Source: UBA6115 sp012514225
Lineage (GTDB): Bacteria > Bacillota > Clostridia > Christensenellales > Aristaeellaceae
DNA: 6,548 nt
Direction: 5' to 3'
Assembly (NCBI GenBank): GCA_036756425.1
Contig: DAIOLC010000069.1
Span: 1-6,548 of the forward strand
Translations under genes and position numbers: made by a program
Notes under the pieces: generated by a model
The model's input: the letters and a program-made list of their open reading frames with translations, nothing else
Told to the model about the DNA's origin: nothing
Database searches by the model: none
In this document: in pieces, positions 1 to 5,737 of the stretch
Layout of the letters: every line of letters begins with the position of its first letter
Numbering within the stretch: position 1 is the stretch's first letter

Positions 1-563
1 GGGCGCCAGTCAGCGGGTGTCGCCACTTTGTCTGCATCAGCCTTTTGCAGCGCCTGGATGATGCGCTTGATCTCATCAAAGTTGCGCCCGGTGGAAAGGG
101 GATAATACAGGATAGTGCGGATTTTGCTCTCCGGATCAATCACGAACACGGCGCGGACTGCCTGGGTATTGGACTGGCCGGGTTGCATCATTCCATACTT
201 GTTGGCGACTTCCATGCGGATGTCCTCGATCAGCGGGAACTTGACTTCCACATTCTTCATGCCCTTCCACTCCAGTTCCTGGATCCTGCGAAGCCAGGCA
301 ATGTGGGCATACAGTGAGTCAACGGAAAGACCGACCAGTTCGGTATTCATCGCCTTGAACTCGTCTGCCATGGTAGCGAAGGTCATGAATTCAGTGGTGC
401 ATACGGGAGTGAAGTCCGCCGGATGAGAGAACAGGATGACCCACTTCCCTTTATAGTCCTCCGGGAATTTGATGGTCCCCTGCGTCGTCACAGCCGTGAA
501 GGAAGGCGCTGGATCCCCGATGAGCGGCATGCGGTTGTAGGTAACGGTGCTTGTGTTTTCCAT
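1..563 (-). CDS. Peroxiredoxin, Prx6-type (AhpC/TSA family), 3' end outside window
   Basis: Thiol peroxidase that reduces hydrogen peroxide and organic peroxides in the cytoplasm. The visible 187 residues begin MENTSTVTYN. The peroxidatic motif DFTPVCTTE has its cysteine at residue 55, with Thr52 and Pro53 of the active site, and the second-half motif NTQAVRAVFVIDP supplies the conserved active-site arginine. The run PLSTGRNFDEIKR and the closing TPADWRP are typical of the Prx6 group, whose members usually run to about 210-250 residues, so some 30-60 residues are missing past the left edge. No second cysteine is visible; a resolving cysteine, if any, would lie in the missing tail. The ATG at 563-561 follows a GAGGAG site (576-571) by 7 bases. 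The gene diverges from the large operon and has visibly lower GC, so I see no functional link beyond adjacency. Family assignment is firm; the partner reductant is unknown. Confidence 0.93.
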   Translation of the reverse strand, partial: MENTSTVTYNRMPLIGDPAPSFTAVTTQGTIKFPEDYKGKWVILFSHPADFTPVCTTEFMTFATMADEFKAMNTELVGLSVDSLYAHIAWLRRIQELEWKGMKNVEVKFPLIEDIRMEVANKYGMMQPGQSNTQAVRAVFVIDPESKIRTILYYPLSTGRNFDEIKRIIQALQKADADKVATPADWR

Positions 564-570
564 AGTTTTT

Positions 571-576
571 CTCCTC
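571..576 (-). promoter_or_regulatory. Ribosome binding site of the peroxiredoxin gene
   Basis: GAGGAG on the minus strand, 7 bases before the ATG at 563-561. It fixes that ATG as the start of the leftward peroxiredoxin gene. Confidence 0.8.
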
Positions 577-907
577 TCATTTCCGACATAAGTCGATTAC
601 AGTTTACATATACCCTATTTGTTTATCGTCTAATCCGTAATACCTGATAGAAGAATTTGCGCATCACATACAAGGCTTAGCCGCGCTTTCTCAGTCCGAA
701 ATCGCAGTTACAATGGATATAGGCAGTTTGGTCGTTTTCGAGATAGGATAGAGATTGAGATGAAATCCCAATTTGGTGAGGGATACTCAGAGATTCCAAA
801 CGTTCAGTACTATGTTGGTAAGCACATCTTATCTTCTACAGAGCCTGTGTCAAAATGAAAAAGAGCAAAACGGAACCGTATCGTATAATTGGCCGGCACT
901 AGCGCAC

Positions 908-948
908 AGCCGCGCGTTTTTCGGCAAAGGGTTTCCGCCGACGCGGCT
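908..948. promoter_or_regulatory. Nested inverted repeat just upstream of the operon promoter
   Basis: AGCCGCG (908-914) is the exact reverse complement of CGCGGCT (942-948). Inside lies a second pair, CGGC (922-925) and GCCG (937-940), and inside that AAA/TTT around GGG. The structure ends 3 bases before the -35 box of the operon promoter. It has no T-tract on either strand, so it does not look like a terminator. The position suits an activator or repressor site or a cruciform; which one is inference. Confidence 0.35.
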
Positions 949-951
949 TCA

Positions 952-980
952 TTGACTTGCCCTCGGGCTTCCGCTATAAC
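952..980 (+). promoter_or_regulatory. Sigma-A-type promoter of the six-gene operon
   Basis: The -35 TTGACT (952-957) and -10 TATAAC (975-980) each match the vegetative consensus at 5 of 6 positions and are separated by the ideal 17 bases. Transcription should start near 987, giving a leader of about 34 bases before the TTG start at 1021. The spacer carries a short dyad, GCCC-TC-GGGC (959-968), which could be an operator half-site pair. No other promoter of this quality precedes the operon, and the gene spacing downstream makes this the likely single promoter. Confidence 0.7.
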
Positions 981-1006
981 TGACTCAGGAAATACCCAAA
1001 TGATTC

Positions 1007-1016
1007 GAGGAGGTGG
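1007..1016 (+). promoter_or_regulatory. Ribosome binding site that selects the TTG start at 1021
   Basis: GAGGAGGTGG is a near-perfect anti-16S match, with its GGAGG core (1009-1013) 7 bases before TTG at 1021. In-frame upstream ATGs exist (889, which lies upstream of the promoter, and 1000, which lies before this site and close to the predicted transcript start), so both are poor candidates. An in-frame ATG at 1036 is too far (22 bases). Confidence 0.75.
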
Positions 1017-1020
1017 TATT

Positions 1021-1497
1021 TTGGCGCCGAAGGTCATGAAGCGCAGCGCGTCGGACAACAAGTACCTGCACCGCGATTTCCACGTGTCCTGCGACATCGG
1101 AATCGGATACGTGGGCGAGCGCTACGGGGACGAGGGCGTGCGCGACTACCTGAACCAGTATACGGACAATTTCCTGTCCCCCCTGGCGGAGGCGGTGCGC
1201 AGGGAGGGCCTTGAGCCGCTGGCCCGGTATTTCCGGGAACTCTATGAGACCGAGGAGGCTTCCGGGCAGCTGGAACTCACCCGGAAGCCCGGGGCGCTGC
1301 ACGTGCGGGTTTCCGCCTGCCCAGCCGTCGCCTATATGAAAAGCACGGGGCACCAGCCGTCGAAGTGGTACCGCGAGACCACGGCCACGCTGTACGCCAG
1401 GCTGGCAAAGAACGCGGGGCTGCGCTTTACGCTGGAATCCTACGACGAGGCGACCGGCGCGGCGGCCTTCCGCTTTGAACAGGAGGCGAACGCATGA
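1021..1497 (+). CDS. Small cytoplasmic protein resembling the ATC-hydrolase-like family (first paralog)
   Basis: 158 residues starting at TTG 1021, chosen for the strong ribosome binding site and the promoter position. No signal peptide or membrane segment is visible. The N-terminal half is predicted mainly helical (residues 14-80, including YVGERYGDEGVRDYL). A strand then leads to a conserved-looking Cys100-Pro101 (VSACPAVAYMK), a helix (residues 115-132) and two closing strands ending AAFRFEQ. This plan resembles the broad family named after L-2-amino-thiazoline-4-carboxylic acid hydrolase, most of whose members have no known function. The match is recalled by pattern, not searched, and is uncertain. 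The C-terminal cysteine that I recall from typical members (a CDFRF-like strand) is replaced by alanine here. The gene overlaps the next by 4 bases, and the next product aligns with it along most of its length, suggesting a heteromeric pair. The gene itself is certain; its function is not. Confidence 0.8.
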   Translation: MAPKVMKRSASDNKYLHRDFHVSCDIGIGYVGERYGDEGVRDYLNQYTDNFLSPLAEAVRREGLEPLARYFRELYETEEASGQLELTRKPGALHVRVSACPAVAYMKSTGHQPSKWYRETTATLYARLAKNAGLRFTLESYDEATGAAAFRFEQEANA

Positions 1498-2009
1498 TTT
1501 CCTGCACAGAGTTCATCCCCGCGTATTCCGAGCTGTTCCGCTTCCTGGAGGAAAAGGAAGGCTTCGAGGGCGTCTTGGAATACTGGAACCTGATTTCAGA
1601 CCGCTACGTACAGGAGCGGCTGGGCGGCGAGGTGGAAAAGAGCGGCCTGGCCGGCTGCTACGACTACTGGGCCAAGGCGCTCAACGAGGAGGCGGCGGAC
1701 TTCACCATGACGCTGGACGAGGACAGGGGCCTCTTCGAAATCGTCATGCATTCCTGCCCCTCCAAGGGGCGGCTGCTGGAGTTCACCCATATGAAGCCCT
1801 ACCCGCGCTATTCGGAGCACTGCGACGTGCTGTACCGGCGGGTGCTGGAGAAATACGGCTACGTGTGCGCCTATCAGCTGCCCACGCCGTACGAGAAGCA
1901 CTGCAGCCTGAAGATTTTCGACCCCCGGCGGGCGGACCCGGCGGAGGTGGCGGACGCCCTGAAGAAGGAAGCGGAGCGCAACGCCTTTTTGCACCCGGCA
2001 GAAGAATAA
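1494..2009 (+). CDS. Second small ATC-hydrolase-like paralog
   Basis: 171 residues from ATG 1494, preceded by AGGAGG (1481-1486) at 7 bases. The start overlaps the previous stop as ATGA, so translation is probably coupled. The product aligns with the preceding one without large gaps: KEGFEGVLEYW matches RYGDEGVRDYL, and Cys88-Pro89 (MHSCPSKGRLLEF) matches Cys100-Pro101. The helix YPRYSEHCDVLYRRVLEKYGY matches KWYRETTATLYARLAKNAGL. It keeps extra cysteines lacking in its partner, Cys110 (with Asp111) and Cys137 (HCSLKIF), at positions where I recall conserved residues in ATC-hydrolase-like proteins. This copy is therefore the better candidate for the catalytic one. It has a charged C-terminal tail (residues 143-171) and no membrane segment. 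Reaction and substrate are unknown; the family call is tentative. Confidence 0.8.
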   Translation: MISCTEFIPAYSELFRFLEEKEGFEGVLEYWNLISDRYVQERLGGEVEKSGLAGCYDYWAKALNEEAADFTMTLDEDRGLFEIVMHSCPSKGRLLEFTHMKPYPRYSEHCDVLYRRVLEKYGYVCAYQLPTPYEKHCSLKIFDPRRADPAEVADALKKEAERNAFLHPAEE

Positions 2010-2012
2010 ATC

Positions 2013-2046
2013 GAGGAGGCCTTCCCCGGGGCACACCGGGGAAGGC
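2013..2046 (+). promoter_or_regulatory. Shine-Dalgarno site followed by an 11-bp hairpin before the lyase gene
   Basis: GAGGAGG (2013-2019) is directly followed by a perfect 11-bp stem. GCCTTCCCCGG (2019-2029) pairs with CCGGGGAAGGC (2036-2046) around the loop GGCACA (2030-2035). There is no T-tract after it, so it is not an ordinary intrinsic terminator. Linearly the site lies too far from ATG 2056 (36 bases). With the hairpin folded, the gap shrinks to about 9 bases, an ideal distance. A poorer site in the 3' arm (GGGGAAGG, 2038-2045) could serve when the hairpin is open. The stem is seen directly; the role in initiation is inference. Confidence 0.6.
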
Positions 2047-2055
2047 ATAGTGAGA

Positions 2056-2961
2056 ATGAACCAGGACAAACTGCGGGGCGTGCTGGTCGCCTCCGTCACG
2101 CCGATGGACGCCAGGGGGCAGGTGGACGAAGGCGCGGTGGGCGCCCTGATGGACTATTACGCCGACAGCGGCCTGAGGGGGGCGTTTTTCCCCTCCTCCA
2201 CCGGGGAATACTTCGCCCTGAGCCCCGCCCAGCGGCGCGCTTGCGTGCGCGCCGCCGCCCGCCACAAGGGCGGGCGGCTGACCCTGCTGGCCAACGTCAG
2301 CGACGGCTGCCTGGAAACCGTGCTGGAGAACACGAGGGCCGCGGGCGACCTTGGGGCGGACGCGGCGGTATTGATGCCGCCGCAGTTTTTTACCCTCACC
2401 CAGGACGAACTGTACGGTTTTTTCACCCGGGCGGCGGACGAAGCACCGCTGCCCCTCGTCGTCTACAACCACATGACCCGGCTTCCCTCCAGGATCGAAA
2501 TCCCCCTGCTGACGCGGCTGAAGGCGCATCCCAACATCGCCGGCGTGAAGGACACCCACAACGACGCGGCGCGGCTGATGGCGCTGTCGACCCTGATGCC
2601 GGGGGAAGACGGGTTTGTCATCCTCACCGGCGGGGACGGGATGGCCGGTTTCGGCTCCCTGTACAAAATGGAGATGCTCAACGCCCTGTGCGCCGTGCGG
2701 CCGGACCTGTTCCTGGAAATCTACGCGGCCGGGCGCCGGGGGGACCTGGGCCAGGTCGCCCGGCTGCAACAGCGCGTCGACCGCCTGACCGGCTTGTTTA
2801 CCTGCCTGAAGGGCGGCGCGAACAGCGCGGCGCTGTTCAGCCAGAGCGTCAAGGCGGCGCTCGCGCTCAAGGGCCTGTGCGGCACCCGGTCAGCCATTAC
2901 GGGGGAGACGCTGGACGAGGCGGACCTGGCCGCCGTGCGGCGGGTGCTGGACGGCGTATGA
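2056..2961 (+). CDS. Dihydrodipicolinate synthase / N-acetylneuraminate lyase family aldolase or lyase
   Basis: 301-residue TIM-barrel class I (Schiff-base) enzyme, close to the family's usual length of about 290-310. Lys165 in IAGVKDTHND is the expected Schiff-base lysine. Tyr137 in VVYNHMTR is the proton-relay tyrosine, and the barrel-entry motif reads PSSTGEY (47-52) against GTTGE in DapA. Arg142 sits five residues after the tyrosine, as does the carboxylate-binding Arg138 of E. coli DapA. Such enzymes join or split pyruvate or related 2-keto acids and aldehydes, or dehydrate/deaminate sugar acids. The setting, between small hydrolase-like proteins and redox/dehydratase genes, argues for a catabolic role rather than lysine synthesis, so I give no dapA symbol. 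ATG 2056 is preferred; an in-frame GTG at 2050 would add two residues. The gene follows a 46-base gap containing the hairpin described separately. Family is firm; substrate unknown. Confidence 0.92.
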   Translation: MNQDKLRGVLVASVTPMDARGQVDEGAVGALMDYYADSGLRGAFFPSSTGEYFALSPAQRRACVRAAARHKGGRLTLLANVSDGCLETVLENTRAAGDLGADAAVLMPPQFFTLTQDELYGFFTRAADEAPLPLVVYNHMTRLPSRIEIPLLTRLKAHPNIAGVKDTHNDAARLMALSTLMPGEDGFVILTGGDGMAGFGSLYKMEMLNALCAVRPDLFLEIYAAGRRGDLGQVARLQQRVDRLTGLFTCLKGGANSAALFSQSVKAALALKGLCGTRSAITGETLDEADLAAVRRVLDGV

Positions 2962-2976
2962 GGACGGCGCCATTAC

Positions 2977-2984
2977 GGGGAGGA
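2977..2984 (+). promoter_or_regulatory. Ribosome binding site of the flavoenzyme gene
   Basis: GGGGAGGA, with its GGAGG core (2979-2983) 5 bases before ATG 2989, in a 27-base gap after the lyase gene. It supports ATG 2989 as the start and leaves no room for a separate promoter. Confidence 0.7.
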
Positions 2985-2988
2985 ACGG

Positions 2989-4818
2989 ATGCCCCTTGAA
3001 ACCTTGAACTACCAGGCGGACGTCTGCGTCGTCGGCGGCGGGCTGGCCGGCCTGTGCGCCGCCGTTTCCGCCGCGCGACACGGCGCGCGCGTCCTGTTGA
3101 TGCACGAGCGCCCGGTGCTGGGGGGAAACGCCTCCAGCGAAATCCGCATGTGGGTCAGCGGCGCCAGGGGCCGGGACAACCGCGAAACCGGCCTGCTGGA
3201 AGAAATCATGATGGTCAACCAGCACCGCAACCCGGACAAGAACTGGTCCGTCTGGGACAGCGTGCTGATGGAAAAGGCCTGGAACGAAAAAAACCTGACG
3301 CTGCTGCTCAACTGCTCCTGCATGGACGCGCAAGCCGGAGGCGGCCGCATCCGCTCCGTCACCGGCTGGCAGATGACCACGCAGCGCTTTTGCCGGGTGG
3401 AGGCCGGCCTGTTCATCGACTGCTCCGGCGACAGCATCCTGGCCCCCTTGACAGGGGCGGCCTTCCGCCAGGGCCGGGAAGCGCGGGCGGAATTCAACGA
3501 GAGCATCGCGCCCCTTCACGCCGACGGGAAGACCATGGGCCTGACCTGCCTGATGCAGGCGGAGGAAACCCGGGCGCCGCAAACCTTTATCCCCCCCGCT
3601 TCCGCGGAGACCATCCGGGAGGAGCAGCTGAAGGGCCGCACGCCCGACCTGGAGGACGTCGCCGAGAACTTCTGGTACCTGGAGCTGGGCGGGGACCGGG
3701 ACAGCATCGGGGACAGCGAAACCCTGCGCGACGAGCTGCTGCGGCTCAACTATGGGATGTGGGACTACCTGAAAAACGACCCGGGGCAGAGGGACAGGCA
3801 CCGCAACTGGCGCCTGTCGTGGATGGGGGCGCTGCCCGGGAAAAGGGAAAGCCGGCGCTATATCGGGCCGCATACCCTGACGGAGAACGAAATCCTGTCG
3901 GGCGGGCTGTTCCCGGACGTCGTCGCCTTCGGCGGCTGGACGATGGACGACCACCACCCGGCGGGCTTCCGGACGCAGGAGGCGCCCAACATCTTCCATC
4001 CGGCGCCCTCCCCCTACGGCATCCCCTTCGGCTGCCTCTATTCCTCCAACATCGACAACCTGCTGTTCGCGGGGCGCAACATCTCCGCGACGCACGCCGC
4101 GCTGAGCTCCACCCGCGTGATGGGGACCTGCGCCCTCCTGGGCCAGGCGGCGGGCACCGCCGCCGCCCTGGCGGTCCGGCACGGCTGCCTGCCCCGGGAC
4201 GTGGCCGCCCGCCACATCGGCCAGCTGCAAGATATGCTGCAGCAGGACGACTGCTTTTTGCCCGGTTTCACGCGGCGCGTCAGCCGGGTCTGCGCCAAGG
4301 CTGCGCTCAGCGGGGACGGCGAGGGCCTGGAAAGCCTGCGCGGCGGCGTGGATCGCCCCCGGCCGGGCAGCCCGAACGCCTGGACAGGGCGCTGCGGGGA
4401 CCGTGTCACCTACGCCTTTTCGCGGCCGGCGCATCTGCGCTCCATCCGCATCGTGGCGGACAGCGACCTGAACCGGGAAACGCTGCCGGAACTGGAAAGC
4501 CGGCTGAAGCGGGGGATGTTCCACAACCGCCTGCTGGGCCAGGAGCCCTCGCACCTGCCCAAAACCCTGCTGAAAGCCTACCGCGTCGTCGCCGGCTTCG
4601 CGGACGGAAGCCAGGCCGTGGCGGCGGAGGTGGCCTGCAATATCCACAGGCTTTGCCGGCATGAAGTCGACCTGCCCGGTTGTGTTTCCCTGACCCTCGA
4701 GCCCCTGTCGACCTGGGGCGCGGAAACGGTCCGGCTCTTCGCGTTCGAGGCCGGGGAATCGCACGGCTTTATCCAGCCAGGGCCGCCCACTTTGGAAAAA
4801 GAGGAGATTGTCCCTTGA
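2989..4818 (+). CDS. FAD-dependent oxidoreductase with extra C-terminal beta-rich region
   Basis: 609 residues. The N-terminus carries the dinucleotide-binding Rossmann motif VVGGGLAGLCAA (Gly16, Gly18, Gly21) and the ribose-binding acidic Glu40 in HERPVLGGNAS. The far side of the FAD site is LLFAGRNISATHAALSSTRVMG (about 358-379), followed by LGQAAGTAAA. This is the FAD_oxidored pattern (Pfam PF12831 as I recall it). Asp320-Asp321-His322-His323 lie in the presumed substrate domain. From about residue 400 a helical linker leads to a beta-rich tail (roughly 420-600, with WTGRCGDRVTYAF and LRSIRIVADSDLNR) resembling a discoidin-like sandwich. There is no signal peptide or twin-arginine motif, so the enzyme is cytoplasmic. 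It would oxidise or reduce the pathway substrate using bound FAD; the electron partner is not encoded here. Its last bases overlap the next start (TTGA). Cofactor assignment is firm, substrate unknown. Confidence 0.9.
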   Translation: MPLETLNYQADVCVVGGGLAGLCAAVSAARHGARVLLMHERPVLGGNASSEIRMWVSGARGRDNRETGLLEEIMMVNQHRNPDKNWSVWDSVLMEKAWNEKNLTLLLNCSCMDAQAGGGRIRSVTGWQMTTQRFCRVEAGLFIDCSGDSILAPLTGAAFRQGREARAEFNESIAPLHADGKTMGLTCLMQAEETRAPQTFIPPASAETIREEQLKGRTPDLEDVAENFWYLELGGDRDSIGDSETLRDELLRLNYGMWDYLKNDPGQRDRHRNWRLSWMGALPGKRESRRYIGPHTLTENEILSGGLFPDVVAFGGWTMDDHHPAGFRTQEAPNIFHPAPSPYGIPFGCLYSSNIDNLLFAGRNISATHAALSSTRVMGTCALLGQAAGTAAALAVRHGCLPRDVAARHIGQLQDMLQQDDCFLPGFTRRVSRVCAKAALSGDGEGLESLRGGVDRPRPGSPNAWTGRCGDRVTYAFSRPAHLRSIRIVADSDLNRETLPELESRLKRGMFHNRLLGQEPSHLPKTLLKAYRVVAGFADGSQAVAAEVACNIHRLCRHEVDLPGCVSLTLEPLSTWGAETVRLFAFEAGESHGFIQPGPPTLEKEEIVP

Positions 4819-5732
4819 TTCAAAAAAAAGTATATGAGGACGCGCTGTTTGACATCGTCGTGCGCGGCGCGACACAGGTGCCCAAAGACGTACTCGCCGC
4901 CTTCGAGGACGCCATCGCGCGGGAGACCCACCGCAGCGCGCGGGAGGGGCTGGAACGCACCTACGAGAGCATCCTGCTGTCCGCAAAGACCGGGCGCCCC
5001 GCCTGCCCGGACACCGGCTGGCCGATGTTTTACTTCAAGGTCGGGAACCAGGCTGCGCTGGAGGGCGGGCTGACGGCCCTGGAGGAGGCGGCCCGCGGCA
5101 CCGTGAAGCGCGCGACCCGGGAAGGGTTCCTGCGGGCGACGATGAAGCACCCGCTGACGGGCTTCGACCCCGGAAACAACGTCGGCATGAACATCCCCTA
5201 CTTTACCTACCGCTTCGTCCCCGGCGACAGCGTCGAGATGACCTACGTCGCCAAGGGGGGCGGCAGCGAGTGCTTTGGCGGCACGCGTCACCGCGTCGTC
5301 GCCTTCGCGGACGGCCTGAACGGCATTTACAAGTTTGTCGTGGACGCCTTTGTGGCGGCCAGCCGTACCGGCGCCGTCTGCCCGCCCAGCCTGCTGGGCA
5401 TCGGCATCGGGGGAACGGCGAACGTGGCAGCCAACCTCGCCAAGGAGGCGGCCTGCCTGCGGACGGCAGGCTCGCGCCACCCGGAGCCGGAGTTCCGCGA
5501 CATCGAGGAGAAGCTGCTGCGCGCGCTGAACATGCTGAAGGTGGGCGCCATGGGCGCGGGGGGCGACACGTCCGTGTTCGCGGTGAACGTGGAATACGCC
5601 TACACGCACATCGCGGGCATCGCGGTGGCGACCAGCACCAACTGCATGGTCGCCCGCCGGGCGTCCGCCAGAATCAGGGGGGACGGCGCGGTGGAAGCGA
5701 TGACCAGCCCCGGCTGGTTCGAAGGGAGGTAG
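4815..5732 (+). CDS. Class I fumarase / L-tartrate dehydratase-type hydro-lyase, alpha subunit
   Basis: 305 residues from TTG 4815, preceded by GAGGAG (4801-4806) at 8 bases; TTG overlaps the previous TGA. No in-frame ATG lies near. This subunit binds the catalytic [4Fe-4S] cluster. The three expected cysteine ligands are present: Cys64 in ACPDTGWP, Cys189 in GAVCPPSLLGIGIGG, and Cys277 in STNCMVARRAS. Asp66 matches the catalytic base recalled for Leishmania fumarase (Asp135), and His265, 12 residues before the last cysteine, matches its His334. Three details differ from the usual family: CPDTG instead of CQDTG (the glutamine contacts substrate), GGGSECFG instead of GGGSEN, and GAMGAGGDTS instead of GPMGLGGKTT. 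These suggest a substrate other than fumarate or tartrate. The cluster makes the enzyme oxygen-sensitive, fitting an anaerobe. It must pair with the next gene product. Symbols fumA and ttdA are withheld because the reaction is unproven. Confidence 0.9.
   Translation: MIQKKVYEDALFDIVVRGATQVPKDVLAAFEDAIARETHRSAREGLERTYESILLSAKTGRPACPDTGWPMFYFKVGNQAALEGGLTALEEAARGTVKRATREGFLRATMKHPLTGFDPGNNVGMNIPYFTYRFVPGDSVEMTYVAKGGGSECFGGTRHRVVAFADGLNGIYKFVVDAFVAASRTGAVCPPSLLGIGIGGTANVAANLAKEAACLRTAGSRHPEPEFRDIEEKLLRALNMLKVGAMGAGGDTSVFAVNVEYAYTHIAGIAVATSTNCMVARRASARIRGDGAVEAMTSPGWFEGR
4822..4829 (+). repeat. A8 homopolymer at codons 3-5 of the hydro-lyase alpha gene
   Basis: Eight consecutive A residues (CAA AAA AAA G) sit a few bases after the TTG start, within otherwise GC-rich DNA. 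Such tracts can slip in replication or transcription and would shift the frame at the third to fifth codon. They also keep the start region unstructured, which may be the only role. Confidence 0.5.
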
Positions 5733-5737
5733 CGGCG

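Larger units (their letters stand above)
564..1020. other. Divergent intergenic region, no gene seen
   Basis: About 457 bases separate the leftward peroxiredoxin from the rightward operon. The left two thirds (roughly 577-890) are AT-rich and hold no reading frame with a ribosome binding site. A minus-strand TTGACA (853-848) lacks a good -10, and a plus-strand TATAAT (884-889) lacks a good -35. I could not find a convincing peroxiredoxin promoter or a clear PerR-type box. A weak inverted repeat ATCCC/GGGAT lies at 765-784. The right third is GC-rich and contains the inverted repeat and operon promoter annotated separately. Confidence 0.6.

Noticed and set aside
848..853. Perfect TTGACA on the minus strand as a peroxiredoxin promoter
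   Set aside because: The positions 16-18 bases downstream hold only AAGATG-like sequence, and the implied leader of about 250 bases is long; not convincing.
884..889. Perfect TATAAT on the plus strand as a second operon promoter
   Set aside because: The expected -35 position reads AAGAGC and there is no extended -10 TGn; the 952-980 promoter is much better.
773..955. 60-residue plus-strand frame in the intergenic region
   Set aside because: No ribosome binding site, no recognisable motif, and it runs into the operon's regulatory repeat.
2019..2046. Hairpin before the lyase gene as an intrinsic terminator
   Set aside because: No T-tract follows on the plus strand, and none follows on the minus strand either (GAGGAGGCC region gives CCTCCTCG).
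1783..2769. 328-residue minus-strand frame across the second small gene and the lyase gene
   Set aside because: Antisense to two well-supported genes, with biased low-complexity composition and no start signal.
3054..4664. 536-residue plus-strand frame inside the flavoenzyme gene
   Set aside because: Arg/Pro/Gly-rich shadow frame of the real gene with no family motif.
2890..4986. 698-residue open frame on the minus strand opposite the flavoenzyme gene
   Set aside because: It is a product of high GC: low-complexity Arg/Gly/Pro/Ala-rich translation, no ribosome binding site, and fully antisense to a clear FAD enzyme.
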